Positions 49,888 to 60,900 of a stretch of 64,000 nt of DNA are shown piece by piece. The DNA comes from Yersinia intermedia (GTDB lineage Bacteria; Pseudomonadota; Gammaproteobacteria; Enterobacterales; Enterobacteriaceae): the NCBI RefSeq assembly GCF_900635455.1, contig NZ_LR134116.1, positions 3,782,001 through 3,846,000 of the forward strand, in the 5' to 3' direction. The translations under genes were made by a program, and so were the position numbers. Positions within the stretch are counted from its first letter, which is position 1, and each line of letters opens with the position of its first letter. The notes beneath the pieces are model-generated. The model saw only the letters and a program-made list of their open reading frames with translations. It searched no databases and was not told the DNA's origin.

Positions 49888-52200
49888 TTAGAATTGGGTA
49901 TTCAAGCTAACAAAATATGTCCGGCCCGGTTCATTGTAAGTCGCCGCCCCCGCCCCCGCGATACCGGCTACGTTCTGAGCATTCCCGGCACGGAATTGGC
50001 GCTTGTCGAACAGGTTTTCAATCCCGGTGGTGACACTGACATTTTTTGTCACTGTATAGCTAGCACTGAGACCAAAGATGGCATAAGGGCTGACTTCATT
50101 ACGTGCCGTACCTGTGACCGGCAGACCTTGATAGTCATATTTTTTCGGCTTCTGACGCCCATACCAGGTCACGGTGGATAGCAGTGACAAATCATCAGTT
50201 GCCTGCCAGTTCAGTGAACTATTTAAGGTAAACTCCGGCGTAATCGATAAGTAATCGCCGGTGCTTTTGTTCTTCGACTCCAGCATGTAGGTCAGATTAC
50301 TGCGCCATTCTACCGTCTCGGTGAATGGTACGGTCAGGTTACCTTCCAGCCCTTCCACCAATGCTTTCGGCACGTTACTCCATTTGAAGATATCGGAATT
50401 AGCATAAGCACCGGTACCACCACTGGCAGTCCCAAGGGAGACCAAACCCGGCTCAATCTTATTACGATAATCATTACGGAAGTAAGTGATACCAGCAATA
50501 ATGCCGTCATCGTGGAACTCGAACCCGATCTCTTTGTTTACGCTGGTTTCAGCAGACAGAGAATCATTGCCCATCAAGTAGCAACTGCCGCCACCGCCAT
50601 AGCAACCTTGACCACGGCTATACAGCAGATAGTTCGGATTGGTTTGATAGAGGTTTGGCGCTTTATAGGAACGGGCGATACCCATTTTCATGGTGAAGTA
50701 ATCACCCAGTTCCTGTGACAGGTTCAGGCCCGGACTCCAGTTACTTCCCGCCGTGCTGTGATGATCAAAACGCAGTGCTGGGGTGAGCATAGTGGTATCC
50801 GTCAACTCGATATTATCCTCAACAAATACCGAGGCTATCTGCGCCGAGCTACGAGTATTGCGCCCAGTCCCTGTCAAGCCGCTGACACTGCCACCCTCAC
50901 TCGTTGTTTGGGTATTGGAACTGGGGTCGTTCATTTTCTGGTCATTCCATTCCGCCCCCACGGTCAGCACCTGATTAACACCCAATTCAAATGGAAGGTT
51001 AATCTCAGAGTGGGCTAAATAGTTGTCCAACTTGATAGTACTGAAATATTTATTTGAGAATATGCCTTCTGTACCCCCCGCCAGCCCCTCATTAATTCGT
51101 GAGTTACGCGTATCCTCATACTGAAAATAGGAGGTTGTACTGACGCCGTTATCCCAAAAACCACGGTGTGTTAGCGAGAAATTATCGCGGTACATAACGT
51201 TAGTTTCCGCACCATATAAGCTGCGAACAATGGCATTGCTGTTCGTGTTTTGCGTATCGCCGGCATAAATATTCCCCTGACGGCTATAACCTGCCTCGAA
51301 CTCCAGAGATTGGCCTTGGGCGAATTCCCAACGCAGTAACCCGTTGATGTCTTTATTTCGTACCCCTTCACGGCCAGCAGGCAGTGTCCCGGCCTGGTTA
51401 CCGGTACGGGCAGATTCATGGCCTGAGTTAATATTCCAATCATCAGCATCGGTTTTATTATAGCCACCGTATAGGCGGAAGCTGACAGTATCGCTTAACG
51501 GCCCCATCAGACTGAAGTCGGTACGGCGGGTCGCCCCTTCCTCACTGTGCTGTGGCATATTCATGTAGGCGTTCCAACTACCGTGTAACTCTTTATCCGG
51601 TTGTTTGGTGATGATATTCACCACGCCACCTGCGGCACCGTTGCCATAGCGTGCCGCTGACGGGCCGCGTAAGACTTCGATTTTATCAACCATGTTCGCG
51701 GGAACCCAGTTGGTGTCACCACGGGTATCACGTTCACCACGCCAGCCATAACGCACCGCATTACGGCTCGAAACCGGTATGCCATCGATCATAATCAATG
51801 TATTTTCTGGCCCCATACCACGAATATCAATTTGGCGATTATTGCCGCGTTGACCACTGGCGGAGTTACCGGAAAGGTTAACGCCAGGCATGGTGCGGAT
51901 AATTTCGGACAGATCATTCGCGGGTGGCCGTTTGCGGATATCGTCTGCGGTGATGGTTGATGCCCCCAGCGCTTGACGAACTTGCTGCTGAGCGGTCACC
52001 ACCAGCGTATCACCGGTGGTTGCCGCCCCATCTGCCGCGGTAGGTTCTTGCTGCGATGTGGTGACGGTTGTTTGCGCTGTCGTCTGTGTCGCTGCTGTGG
52101 ACTCAGTTTGATTTGCCGCTTGAGTTTGTGCCCAGAGCGGAGTCGATATGCAGATACCCATCAATGTCGTCAGAGAACGCCGTTGCCATTTTACTTTCAT
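49888..52200 (-). CDS. fepA: TonB-dependent ferric siderophore receptor, FepA type
   Basis: 770 residues from ATG 52198-52200 with AGGGGA upstream. It is an outer-membrane gated channel for ferric catecholate siderophores. A signal peptide ends near LWAQ; a Thr/Gln/Ala-rich linker (about 26-62) precedes the TonB box DTLVVTA (about 64-70). The plug has STITADDIRKRPPANDLSEI and GQRGNNRQIDIRGMGPENTL, very close to FepA, and the barrel ends in aromatic YFVSLNTQF. Enterobactin is the likely ligand but related catecholates (PfeA/PirA type) are possible; no biosynthetic or permease genes are nearby. A Fur box and an AraC-type regulator lie upstream. Confidence 0.88.
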   Translation of the reverse strand: MKVKWQRRSLTTLMGICISTPLWAQTQAANQTESTAATQTTAQTTVTTSQQEPTAADGAATTGDTLVVTAQQQVRQALGASTITADDIRKRPPANDLSEIIRTMPGVNLSGNSASGQRGNNRQIDIRGMGPENTLIMIDGIPVSSRNAVRYGWRGERDTRGDTNWVPANMVDKIEVLRGPSAARYGNGAAGGVVNIITKQPDKELHGSWNAYMNMPQHSEEGATRRTDFSLMGPLSDTVSFRLYGGYNKTDADDWNINSGHESARTGNQAGTLPAGREGVRNKDINGLLRWEFAQGQSLEFEAGYSRQGNIYAGDTQNTNSNAIVRSLYGAETNVMYRDNFSLTHRGFWDNGVSTTSYFQYEDTRNSRINEGLAGGTEGIFSNKYFSTIKLDNYLAHSEINLPFELGVNQVLTVGAEWNDQKMNDPSSNTQTTSEGGSVSGLTGTGRNTRSSAQIASVFVEDNIELTDTTMLTPALRFDHHSTAGSNWSPGLNLSQELGDYFTMKMGIARSYKAPNLYQTNPNYLLYSRGQGCYGGGGSCYLMGNDSLSAETSVNKEIGFEFHDDGIIAGITYFRNDYRNKIEPGLVSLGTASGGTGAYANSDIFKWSNVPKALVEGLEGNLTVPFTETVEWRSNLTYMLESKNKSTGDYLSITPEFTLNSSLNWQATDDLSLLSTVTWYGRQKPKKYDYQGLPVTGTARNEVSPYAIFGLSASYTVTKNVSVTTGIENLFDKRQFRAGNAQNVAGIAGAGAATYNEPGRTYFVSLNTQF

Positions 52201-52293
52201 TACATTTTCCCCTGATGCAAAAAAGCCCACAGCAAATATCCGCACAGTAAAATCTCTGGCAATCTATTCATGGGGCAACAAAAACGAACAAGA

Positions 52294-52316
52294 TTGATAA
52301 TTATTTTCATTATCAA
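52294..52316. promoter_or_regulatory. Fur box between receptor and AraC-type regulator
   Basis: gataattattttcattatc (52296-52314) matches the 19-bp Fur consensus GATAATGATAATCATTATC at most positions and sits in the larger palindrome ttgataa...ttatcaa. It lies between the divergent genes and could control both by iron. Confidence 0.85.
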
Positions 52317-52412
52317 TTCATCGCGCTAATTGTTACATTTGCATGTAGGAAAAAGGTTTGTGCAAACAGCAAATCTGTTTGTCATAACGTCAATGTCAGT
52401 GGAGAGTTCATC

Positions 52413-53426
52413 ATGTCGACGGTGAAGAAAAACAAATTGCTCAATGTCTCTCCCTCATCCAAACCGATTTATCGTGAACAAATTGTGCAACAATCGAATC
52501 TGGTTGCCAGTGATTATCAACTGAGCAGCGTGAAGTCATTGCCCACTGACCCGGTATTGTTTGGCGATTTTCAAGTATTGCGTCTGAACCCACATCTGAT
52601 TTTACATACCGCGAATGTCACCAACCTCTGTGATATCAAGACACAAAGCCGGCTTAATCCAGCACTGAAGCTGGCTATTGTGGTTAACGGCAGCGCGCAT
52701 GTCTCATTCGGCGGTCAACAGTTGCATTTGCAGGAAAAAGGCGATGCTTCGTTGGTTTCGTTAACTGAAAACACCCTGTTTACCCGCCACGGTAAAAACA
52801 ACCGTCACGAGCGCACGCTAACACTGACTTTTGACCGCGAATGGCTGTATGGCGATTTGCTGCCACAAGCTGGCGCATGGGATACGCTGTATAACTTTAC
52901 CCAACAGCACCTGGCGATTCATTTATGGCGTCCATCGGTTCACTCGCAAGCCATTGCTCAGAAAATAGCGAGCGCCAAACCCTTTTCAACGCCACTGGAG
53001 CGACTGCAATGGGAAACACAATGTATTGGGCTGATCATTGAAGCGTTCAGCTCACTAGAGCAGCAAGCTCAGCAGCAAAATAAAATCTCATTACGCGGGT
53101 TGAACCGGGTTCAGCAGGTACGTGACTGGCTGGAAAGTGGCGAGGCTGACCACCTATCGATGAGTGAATTAGCCAGTCTGGTGAATATGAGCCAGAGCAC
53201 GTTGCAGCGACGTTTTCGTGAAAATTACCACATTACGGTATTTGAATATCTGCGCCATTGTCGTTTAAAGCGGGCCATGCTGGCATTACAAAAAGAAGGG
53301 ATCAGTATCGATCAAGCCGCCGCCATTGCTGGCTATACCAGCCCGGCCAATTTTGCCACCGCACTGCGGCGTACCTTTCATATTTCACCCAGTCAACTAC
53401 GGGCGGGGCCAATGTTTGATCGATAA
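52413..53426 (+). CDS. AraC-family transcriptional regulator of the siderophore receptor
   Basis: 337 residues. The N-terminal part (about 40-220) is a sensing domain of the kind in siderophore-responsive regulators such as PchR and YbtA; the C-terminal AraC/XylS domain (about 235-330) has two helix-turn-helices, LSMSELASLVNMSQSTLQRRF and ISIDQAAAIAGYTSPANF followed by ALRRTFHISPSQLR. GGAGAG precedes the ATG at 52413. Its divergent position to the FepA-type receptor, sharing a Fur box, suggests it activates the receptor when ferric siderophore is present (inference). Confidence 0.88.
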   Translation: MSTVKKNKLLNVSPSSKPIYREQIVQQSNLVASDYQLSSVKSLPTDPVLFGDFQVLRLNPHLILHTANVTNLCDIKTQSRLNPALKLAIVVNGSAHVSFGGQQLHLQEKGDASLVSLTENTLFTRHGKNNRHERTLTLTFDREWLYGDLLPQAGAWDTLYNFTQQHLAIHLWRPSVHSQAIAQKIASAKPFSTPLERLQWETQCIGLIIEAFSSLEQQAQQQNKISLRGLNRVQQVRDWLESGEADHLSMSELASLVNMSQSTLQRRFRENYHITVFEYLRHCRLKRAMLALQKEGISIDQAAAIAGYTSPANFATALRRTFHISPSQLRAGPMFDR

Positions 53427-53479
53427 GAAAAACAAGTTCAATAAAAATACCTGGGTGATAGAAACCTTTAAACAAAAAA

Positions 53480-53506
53480 ACGGCCCCTGTTAAGGAGCCG
53501 CTTCAT
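53480..53506 (-). terminator. Terminator of lpd (possibly bidirectional)
   Basis: Arms ggcccct and aggagcc (one mismatch) with, on the minus strand, a run gTTTTTTTg after the stem. It lies about 25 bp beyond the lpd stop and between convergent lpd and the AraC-type regulator. Confidence 0.7.
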
Positions 53507-53528
53507 TATCTTACTGTATCCGCAAAAA

Positions 53529-54953
53529 TTATTTCTTTTTCGCTTTCGGGTTAGGCAAGTCGGTAATGCTACCTTCGTAGATTTCCGCTGCCAGACCGAC
53601 AGATTCATGCAAGGTAGGGTGAGCATGGATGGTCAATGCGATATCTTCCGCATCACAACCCATCTCGATCGCCAGACCGATTTCACCTAACAGTTCACCA
53701 CCGTTAGTCCCGACAATGGCACCACCGATAATACGGTGAGTTTCTTTGTCGAAGATAAGTTTAGTCATACCGTCTGCGCAATCTGAAGCGATAGCACGGC
53801 CCGATGCCGCCCACGGGAAGGTGGAGGTCTCAAAGCTGATGCCTTTTTCTTTCGCTTCTTTCTCGGTCAGACCCACCCATGCGACTTCAGGTTCAGTGTA
53901 TGCAATAGATGGAATGACTTTCGGATCGAAGTAATGTTTCAGGCCGGAGATAACTTCAGCAGCAACATGGCCTTCGTGCACACCTTTATGTGCCAGCATT
54001 GGCTGACCCACGATGTCACCGATAGCAAAGATATGCGGCACGTTGGTACGCAGTTGTTTATCAACGTGGATAAAGCCACGTTCATCAACTTCTACGCCAG
54101 CCTGACCGGCATCCAGCAATTTGCCGTTAGGTACACGGCCAATAGCTACCAGAACGGCATCATAGCGCTGTGGTTCTGCTGGCGCTTTTTTGCCTTCCAT
54201 CGTGACATAGATACCATCTTCTTTGGCTTCTACCGCCGTCACTTTGGTTTCCAGCATCAGGTTAAACTGCTTGCTGATGCGCTTGGTGAAGACTTTCACC
54301 ACGTCTTTATCAGCAGCCGGAATAACCTGGTCAGCCATTTCTACCACATCAATTTTCGAGCCTAGCGCATGGTAAACCGTACCCATTTCCAGACCGATGA
54401 TGCCCCCGCCCATAACCAGCAGACGTTCAGGAACGGTTTTCAGTGCCAGTGCATCAGTTGAGTCCCAAACTCGTGGGTCTTCATGAGGAATAAATGGCAG
54501 TTGGATTGGGCGAGAACCGGCGGCGATAATCGCGTTATCGAAGGTAATCGTAGTTGGGCCATTTTCACCTTCAACCACTAAGGTGTTCGCGCCAGTAAAT
54601 TTACCAAAACCATTAACCACTTTGACTTTACGGCCTTTAGCCATACCTGCCAAACCACCGGTCAACTGATTGATAACTTTCTCTTTCCAGACACGGACTT
54701 TATCAATGTCAGTTTTAGGCTCACCAAAAACGATACCGTGTTCAGCCAGCGCCTTAGCTTCTTCGATAACTTTGGCAACGTGCAACAATGCCTTGGAAGG
54801 GATACAACCCACATTCAGGCAAACACCACCCAAAGTAGAGTAACGCTCAACCAGAATGGTTTCTAAACCTAAATCCGCGCAACGAAAAGCAGCAGAGTAC
54901 CCTGCTGGACCTGCCCCAAGTACCACGACCTGAGTTTTAATTTCAGTACTCAT
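53529..54953 (-). CDS. lpd: Dihydrolipoamide dehydrogenase (E3)
   Basis: 474 residues from the second ATG of ATGATG (54951-54953; MSTEIKTQVVVLGAGPAG), as in E. coli. Lpd reoxidises dihydrolipoyl groups of the pyruvate, 2-oxoglutarate and glycine-cleavage complexes with FAD and NAD+. FAD motif VLGAGPAGYSAA, redox disulfide Cys45-Cys50 (CLNVGC), NAD site MGGGIIGLEMG and the catalytic HAHPTLHE are intact. It follows aceF on the same strand after a strong hairpin, so it is partly expressed from its own promoter. Confidence 0.98.
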   Translation of the reverse strand: MSTEIKTQVVVLGAGPAGYSAAFRCADLGLETILVERYSTLGGVCLNVGCIPSKALLHVAKVIEEAKALAEHGIVFGEPKTDIDKVRVWKEKVINQLTGGLAGMAKGRKVKVVNGFGKFTGANTLVVEGENGPTTITFDNAIIAAGSRPIQLPFIPHEDPRVWDSTDALALKTVPERLLVMGGGIIGLEMGTVYHALGSKIDVVEMADQVIPAADKDVVKVFTKRISKQFNLMLETKVTAVEAKEDGIYVTMEGKKAPAEPQRYDAVLVAIGRVPNGKLLDAGQAGVEVDERGFIHVDKQLRTNVPHIFAIGDIVGQPMLAHKGVHEGHVAAEVISGLKHYFDPKVIPSIAYTEPEVAWVGLTEKEAKEKGISFETSTFPWAASGRAIASDCADGMTKLIFDKETHRIIGGAIVGTNGGELLGEIGLAIEMGCDAEDIALTIHAHPTLHESVGLAAEIYEGSITDLPNPKAKKK

Positions 54954-55145
54954 CATGACCTCTTAATTGTTTGTCCGGCGGGTCAGACATCATTTTGAAA
55001 TCTATCGAATATATTAGGCTAATTAATTTCATAACGCCCTTCATCCACCGGGACGCTTGCACCGCGAGCAGTTTACAGAATTGTTAATAATCTGAAAAGC
55101 AACATCGAGTGACGAGTGTCTCAACAACCCTAATCTATATAAAAA

Positions 55146-55174
55146 CAAGGCCGGCACGAAGCCGGCCTTGGCGA
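55146..55174 (-). terminator. Terminator between aceF and lpd
   Basis: Perfect 10-bp arms caaggccggc / gccggccttg with a 5-nt loop, followed on the minus strand by TTTTTATATA. It lies directly after the aceF stop and would stop or attenuate aceEF transcripts before lpd. Confidence 0.85.
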
Positions 55175-57052
55175 TTACATCACCAAACGGCGAATATCAG
55201 CCATAATGGTCGCGATATAGGCTGCGAAGCGAGCACCTGCTGCGCCATCGATCACACGGTGGTCGAAGGACAGAGACAGAGGCAGCATCAGACGTGGCGC
55301 AAACTCTTTACCATTCCAGACTGGTTTCATGGATGATTTAGACACACCCAAGATAGCCACTTCTGGCGCATTGACGATTGGCGTAAACGCCGTTCCGCCG
55401 ATACCGCCCAGGCTGGAGATAGTGAAACAACCGCCTTGCATGTCAGATGCAGTCAATTTACCATCACGCGCTTTCTTGGAAATAACAGATAGCTCGCGAG
55501 ACAACTCGACAATACCCTTTTTGTTCACATCACGGAACACTGGAACAACCAGACCGTTAGGGGTATCAACCGCCACACCGATATTGATGTATTTCTTCAG
55601 TGTCAGTTTCTGACCATCTTCAGAAATAGAGCTGTTGAAACGTGGGAACTCTTCCAACGCCTTGGCAGCCGCCTTCATCAGGAACACCAGTGGGGTGATT
55701 TTCAGATCCTGTTTTTTCTTCTCAGCTTCGATGTTCTGTTGCTTACGGAACACTTCAACTTCAGTGATATCCGCTTCATCGAATTGGGTCACATGAGGGA
55801 TCATGACCCAGTTACGGCTCAGGTTCGCACCAGAGATTTTCTGGATACGGCCTAATTCAACTTCTTCAATCTCACCGAACTTGCTGAAATCAACTTTCGG
55901 CCAAGGCAGCATGCCCGGCAGACCGCCGCCAGTGGCAGCAGTTGGTGCTGCTTCAGCACGTTTGACCGCATCTTTCACGTAGGCCTGAACGTCTTCGCGC
56001 AGGATACGACCTTTACGGCCGGTACCTTTCACTTTCGCCAGGTTTACGCCAAATTCACGCGCTAAACGGCGGATAACCGGCGTGGCATGCACGTAAGCGT
56101 CATTCTCAGCGAACTCGCCTTTGCTCTCAGCTTTCGCGGCGGGAGCGGTGGCCGCTTTAGCCGGTGCCGCAGCAGGAGCCGCTTGCTGGGCAGGCGCGGC
56201 AGCAGGGGCTGCGCCTTCCACTTCGAACACCATAATCAGCGAGCCGGTTTTAACTTTGTCGCCAGTGCTGATTTTGATCTCTTTAACTGTACCCGCAAAC
56301 GGTGCCGGTACTTCCATTGAAGCCTTATCGCCTTCAACGGTGATCAGTGATTGTTCAGCGGCAACTTTATCGCCGACTTTAACCATCACTTCAGTCACTT
56401 CAACTTCATCGTCGCCGATGTCTGGCACGTCGACATTTTTAACCGCAGAGGCTGTTGCCGCTGCCGGTGCTGCTGCCGGGGCTGACTCAGTTGCCGCAGC
56501 GGGTGCCGCAGCACCTGCCACGTCAAATACCATGATAAGAGAACCAGTGCTGACTTTATCGCCAGTGCTGATTTTGATCTCTTTAACGGTACCGGCGAAT
56601 GGCGCTGGCACTTCCATAGAGGCTTTATCGCCCTCTACAGTGATCAGTGATTGTTCAGCCGCAACAGTGTCGCCCACTTTGACCATAATTTCGGTGACTT
56701 CAACTTCGTCAGAACCGATATCCGGCACCGCAACGTCTTTCGCAGCACTGGTCACAGAAGCCGCTGCCTGAGCAGGGGCTGCCGCTTTCTCTTCCGCTTT
56801 CGCAGGTGCCGCAGCGGCACCTGTTGCTTCAAAGATCATCATCAGTTTGCCGGTCGCGACAGTATCGCCAACTGCAATTTTGATTTCTTTAACTACGCCC
56901 GCCTGCGGTGATGGGACTTCCATGGAAGCTTTATCACCTTCAACGGTGATAAGTGACTGTTCCGCTTCAACGGTATCGCCTACTTTCACCATAATTTCGG
57001 TGACTTCCACTTCATCTGCACCGATGTCTGGTACGTTAATTTCAATAGCCAT
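55175..57052 (-). CDS. aceF: Pyruvate dehydrogenase E2, dihydrolipoamide acetyltransferase
   Basis: 625 residues. AceF is the core of the pyruvate dehydrogenase complex, passing the acetyl group to CoA. Three lipoyl domains carry the lipoylated lysine in [10 protein letters not shown] at Lys41, Lys143 and Lys243, joined by Ala/Pro-rich swinging linkers. An E1/E3-binding domain (about 322-360, [16 protein letters not shown]) and the catalytic domain with His598 ([10 protein letters not shown]) follow. The lipoyl domains are nearly identical at DNA level, so copy number may vary by recombination. The gene begins 14 bp after aceE. Confidence 0.98.
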   Translation of the reverse strand: MAIEINVPDIGADEVEVTEIMVKVGDTVEAEQSLITVEGDKASMEVPSPQAGVVKEIKIAVGDTVATGKLMMIFEATGAAAAPAKAEEKAAAPAQAAASVTSAAKDVAVPDIGSDEVEVTEIMVKVGDTVAAEQSLITVEGDKASMEVPAPFAGTVKEIKISTGDKVSTGSLIMVFDVAGAAAPAAATESAPAAAPAAATASAVKNVDVPDIGDDEVEVTEVMVKVGDKVAAEQSLITVEGDKASMEVPAPFAGTVKEIKISTGDKVKTGSLIMVFEVEGAAPAAAPAQQAAPAAAPAKAATAPAAKAESKGEFAENDAYVHATPVIRRLAREFGVNLAKVKGTGRKGRILREDVQAYVKDAVKRAEAAPTAATGGGLPGMLPWPKVDFSKFGEIEEVELGRIQKISGANLSRNWVMIPHVTQFDEADITEVEVFRKQQNIEAEKKKQDLKITPLVFLMKAAAKALEEFPRFNSSISEDGQKLTLKKYINIGVAVDTPNGLVVPVFRDVNKKGIVELSRELSVISKKARDGKLTASDMQGGCFTISSLGGIGGTAFTPIVNAPEVAILGVSKSSMKPVWNGKEFAPRLMLPLSLSFDHRVIDGAAGARFAAYIATIMADIRRLVM

Positions 57053-57066
57053 TTGTTCTTTACCTC

Positions 57067-59730
57067 TTATGCCAGACGCGGGTTAACTTTATCGGCGTCG
57101 ATACCAAACTTGGTAATTGCTTGCGCAACTACGCTGGCGTCGATGTCACCGCGTTTAGCCAATTCACCCAGAGCTGCAACCACAACGTAAGAAGCATCAA
57201 CTTCGAAGTGGTGACGCAGGTTCTCACGGCTGTCAGAGCGGCCGAAACCATCTGTACCCAGAACGCGGAACTCGCTGGCAGGAATGAAGTTACGAATTTG
57301 TTCAGCGAACAGCTTCATGTAGTCAGTTGAAGCAACTGCTGGTGCGTCGTTCATGACTTGAGCCACATAAGGAACACGTGGCGTTTCTGTTGGGTGCAGC
57401 ATGTTCCAACGCTCACAATCCTGACCATCACGAGCCAGTTCAGTGAATGAAGTTACGCTGTACACATCAGAACCAACACCGTAGTCGTTAGCCAGAATCT
57501 GAGCCGCTTCGCGAACGTGACGCAGGATTGCACCTGAACTCATCAACTGCACTTTGCCTTTGCTACCTGCAACAGTTTCCAGTTTGTAGATACCTTTACG
57601 GATACCTTCTTCTGCGCCCTGTGGCATTGCTGGCATGTGGTAGTTTTCGTTCAGCGTGGTCAGGTAGTAATAGACGTTTTCCTGCGCTTCGCCGTACATA
57701 CGCTCCAGACCGTCATGCATGATGACAGCAACTTCATAAGCATAAGCTGGATCGTAAGAGATACAGTTCGGGATAGTCAGTGACTGAATGTGGCTATGAC
57801 CATCTTCATGTTGCAGACCTTCACCATTCAGAGTAGTACGACCTGAAGTACCACCGATCAGGAAGCCACGCGCCTGTTGGTCACCCGCAGCCCAGCACAG
57901 GTCACCGATACGCTGGAAACCGAACATGGAGTAGTAGATGTAGAACGGGATCATTGGCAGATCATTGGTGCTGTATGAGGTCGCAGCAGCCAGCCATGAA
58001 GAGGCAGCACCCAGTTCGTTGATCCCTTCTTGCAGGATCTGGCCTTTCTCGTCTTCTTTGTAGTAAGCAACCTGTTCACGGTCTTGCGGGGTGTACTGCT
58101 GACCATTCGGGCTGTAAATACCAATCTGACGGAACAGACCTTCCATACCGAAAGTACGCGCTTCGTCAGCAATGATTGGAACAATTCTGTCTTTGATAGA
58201 TTTGTTCTTCAGCATCACGTTCAGCACACGCACGAAAGCGATAGTGGTAGAAATCTCTTTATTCTGCTCTTCCAGCAAGGAGCTGAAATCTGACAGCGCA
58301 GGGATTTCCAGCTTCTCAGTGAACTTAGGCATACGGGTTGGCACATAGCCTTCCAGCGCCTGACGACGTTCATGCAGATATTTGTTTTCTTCAGAATCTT
58401 TATCAAAGGTGATGTAAGGCAGTTTTTCGATATCAGCATCGGCAACTGACACATTGAAACGATCGCGGAAGTGGTGAACCCCTTCCATGTTCATTTTCTT
58501 CACCTGGTGAGCAATATTTTTACCTTCTGCTGTTTCGCCCATGCCGTAACCTTTAATGGTGTGGGCCAGGATAACAGTAGGTTTACCGGTGGTTTCTTGT
58601 GCTTTTTTCAGTGCAGCAAAGACTTTCTTCGGATCATGACCGCCACGGTTCAGAGACCAGATCTCATCGTCGCTCATGTCTTTCACTAATGCAGCAGTTT
58701 CAGGGAAACGGCCAAAGAAGTGTTCGCGGACATACGCACCGTCTTTGGATTTAAAGGTCTGGTAGTCACCATCCAGTGTTTCGTTCATCAGTTGGATCAG
58801 TTTACCGCTGGTATCTTTACGCAGCAGCTCATCCCAACGACTCCCCCAAATCACTTTCAGCACCTGCCAGCCAGCACCACTGAAGATACCTTCCAGCTCA
58901 TTGATAATTTTGCCGTTACCAGTAACCGGGCCATCAAGGCGCTGCAAGTTACAGTTGATAACGAAGACCAGGTTATCCAGTTTTTCACGGGTCGCGATGG
59001 TGATCGCACCTTTGGATTCTGGCTCATCCATCTCGCCGTCGCCCAGGAAGGCGTACACGGTCTGTGCTGCAGTGTCTTTCAGACCACGGTGATGGAGGTA
59101 TTTCAGGAACTTGGCCTGATAGATTGCACTGATTGGGCCAAGGCCCATCGATACAGTTGGGAACTGCCAGAATTCAGGCATCAGTTTCGGGTGCGGGTAA
59201 GAAGATAGCCCCTTACCATCAACTTCCTGACGGAAGTTATCCATTTGCTCTTGAGTCAGGCGGCCTTCAAGGAAAGCACGTGCGTAAACACCTGGAGAGA
59301 TGTGACCCTGGAAGTAAACCAGATCGCCGCCGTCTTTTTGGTTACGAGCGCGGAAGAAGTGGTTGAAGCAAACCTCGTAGAAGGTAGCGGAAGACTGGAA
59401 GGATGCCATGTGGCCGCCCAAGTCCAGATCTTTCTTCGACGCACGCAACACGGTCATCACGGCATTCCAACGGATAGCGCTGCGAATACGACGCTCAAGC
59501 TCCAGGTTGCCAGGGTAAGCGGGTTCGTCTTCTACCGGGATGGTGTTGATGTAATCACGGCTGGCAGAACCTGCCGCAACGCTCACACCACCTTTACGGG
59601 CTTCGCCCAAAACCTGATCAATCAGATACTGAGCACGCTCAACACCCTCTTCACGGATGACCGATTCGATCGCCTGTAGCCAGTCGCGGGTTTCGATCGG
59701 ATCCACGTCATTATTTAAACGTTCTGACAT
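57067..59730 (-). CDS. aceE: Pyruvate dehydrogenase E1 component
   Basis: 887 residues, the E. coli length. AceE decarboxylates pyruvate with thiamine diphosphate and acetylates the lipoyl groups of AceF. The ThDP motif [14 protein letters not shown]...[26 protein letters not shown] and the C-terminal [20 protein letters not shown] are intact. pdhR lies upstream on the same strand, separated by 321 bp containing an ERIC. Confidence 0.98.
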   Translation of the reverse strand: MSERLNNDVDPIETRDWLQAIESVIREEGVERAQYLIDQVLGEARKGGVSVAAGSASRDYINTIPVEDEPAYPGNLELERRIRSAIRWNAVMTVLRASKKDLDLGGHMASFQSSATFYEVCFNHFFRARNQKDGGDLVYFQGHISPGVYARAFLEGRLTQEQMDNFRQEVDGKGLSSYPHPKLMPEFWQFPTVSMGLGPISAIYQAKFLKYLHHRGLKDTAAQTVYAFLGDGEMDEPESKGAITIATREKLDNLVFVINCNLQRLDGPVTGNGKIINELEGIFSGAGWQVLKVIWGSRWDELLRKDTSGKLIQLMNETLDGDYQTFKSKDGAYVREHFFGRFPETAALVKDMSDDEIWSLNRGGHDPKKVFAALKKAQETTGKPTVILAHTIKGYGMGETAEGKNIAHQVKKMNMEGVHHFRDRFNVSVADADIEKLPYITFDKDSEENKYLHERRQALEGYVPTRMPKFTEKLEIPALSDFSSLLEEQNKEISTTIAFVRVLNVMLKNKSIKDRIVPIIADEARTFGMEGLFRQIGIYSPNGQQYTPQDREQVAYYKEDEKGQILQEGINELGAASSWLAAATSYSTNDLPMIPFYIYYSMFGFQRIGDLCWAAGDQQARGFLIGGTSGRTTLNGEGLQHEDGHSHIQSLTIPNCISYDPAYAYEVAVIMHDGLERMYGEAQENVYYYLTTLNENYHMPAMPQGAEEGIRKGIYKLETVAGSKGKVQLMSSGAILRHVREAAQILANDYGVGSDVYSVTSFTELARDGQDCERWNMLHPTETPRVPYVAQVMNDAPAVASTDYMKLFAEQIRNFIPASEFRVLGTDGFGRSDSRENLRHHFEVDASYVVVAALGELAKRGDIDASVVAQAITKFGIDADKVNPRLA

Positions 59731-59877
59731 GGTGGTATTCCTTATCTGTTTCTAATGGTTTATTTGGAGCCTATCTTCCTGTGCTTTAACCCCAGGCTAA
59801 AGCACGTGCCCTGGTGAAAACACCGGAAGATAGGCCCATCAGTTTAGTTGCCGCTAATAATTCTCAAATGAGAATAA

Positions 59878-60003
59878 CTACCCAACGAAATTGGAGTTAC
59901 GGCAGCGCTGCCAGAGAACGAATCTCGATGAGCTGACCCAAGTCAGTGATTCGGGTGAGTTCACGCAGCTAACAACCCTGTAGCTTCAAGTACGAGGGGT
60001 ATA
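59878..60003. repeat. ERIC element between pdhR and aceE
   Basis: About 126 bp, tacccaacgaaattggagttacgg...gtagcttcaagtacgaggggtata with the core tctcgatgagctgacccaagtcagtgattcggg. It lies in the internal gap of the pdhR-aceEF operon. The rest of the gap (59731-60051) shows no gene. Confidence 0.88.
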
Positions 60004-60051
60004 AAACGAGTTATTGAGGTCTTGCAGAGGCGCAACCTGAATGATTCGTTT

Positions 60052-60816
60052 CTAGTCCTTGCGCTGTTGGAGCCGACGCAAAGATCGCTCACGGCGACTG
60101 TGCTCCCGACTGAGGTCCAACAGAATCTCCTCAATAAACGCCAAGTGACGGTGTGAAGCTTCGCGGGCTTTCTCTGGCTCGCGTGCCACAATCGCCTCAA
60201 AAATCCCGGCGCGGTGACTGCTTACTGTTGCCAGCATTTCGCGGCGCGAGTAAAGCAATTCAAAGTTCTGTCTTACGTTTTGTTCCAGCATCGGCCCCAT
60301 GCAACGCAGTAAATGCAGCAAAACCACATTATGCGCAGCCTCTGTGACAGCCACTTGATACTGCATAACGGCATCTGCCTCAGCATCTAAATCGCCGTTA
60401 TCCTGCGCTTGCTGAATAACAGTATGGCATTCACGGATACGTTGCAGATCTTCATCAGTGCCGCGCAATGCTGCATAATAGGCAGCAACACCTTCGAGGG
60501 CATGACGGGTTTCTAACAGATCGAATTGTGCTTCTGGATGGTCAGCAAGTAGTTCTGCCAGCGGATCGCTAAAGCTTTGCCACAGATTGGTTTGCACGAA
60601 AGTCCCGCCCCCCTGACGACGCAATAGCAGTCCCTTAGCTTCTAAGCGCTGAATTGCTTCTCGCAAAGAAGGTCGGGAAACATCAAATTGCTTCGCCAAC
60701 TCGCGCTCAGGCAGTAATTTCTCACCAGGGCGTAGCGTCCCTTCCAAGATCAGGTATTCGAGCTGCTGCTCGATGACATCTGATAATTTGGGCTGACGTA
60801 TTTTGTTGTAGGCCAT
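60052..60816 (-). CDS. pdhR: Pyruvate-responsive GntR repressor PdhR
   Basis: 254 residues from ATG 60814-60816 ([22 protein letters not shown]), matching E. coli PdhR in length. PdhR represses its own operon and other genes until pyruvate binds. The winged helix-turn-helix spans about 10-75 ([29 protein letters not shown]) and the FCD effector domain follows, with metal/ligand residues in [15 protein letters not shown] and [11 protein letters not shown]. Confidence 0.97.
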   Translation of the reverse strand: MAYNKIRQPKLSDVIEQQLEYLILEGTLRPGEKLLPERELAKQFDVSRPSLREAIQRLEAKGLLLRRQGGGTFVQTNLWQSFSDPLAELLADHPEAQFDLLETRHALEGVAAYYAALRGTDEDLQRIRECHTVIQQAQDNGDLDAEADAVMQYQVAVTEAAHNVVLLHLLRCMGPMLEQNVRQNFELLYSRREMLATVSSHRAGIFEAIVAREPEKAREASHRHLAFIEEILLDLSREHSRRERSLRRLQQRKD

Positions 60817-60879
60817 AATTTGTGTAAGTCGCGCTGTAAGCCGTATTGAGTGAATCGTCTCTGCGAGTAGCGCGGAGTC

Positions 60880-60896
60880 AATTGGTAATACCAATT
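60880..60896. promoter_or_regulatory. PdhR operator upstream of pdhR
   Basis: The 17-bp perfect palindrome aattggtaataccaatt matches the PdhR-box pattern (AATTGGTnnnACCAATT). It lies 64 bp before the pdhR start, the position expected for autorepression of the pdh operon. Confidence 0.88.
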
Positions 60897-60900
60897 TCAA

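Noticed and set aside
56121..56771. 216-codon open frame on the plus strand
   Set aside because: Antisense to aceF, built of Ala/Ser-rich complement of the lipoyl repeats and linkers; the sense gene is beyond doubt.
58720..59208. 162-codon open frame on the plus strand
   Set aside because: Antisense to aceE.
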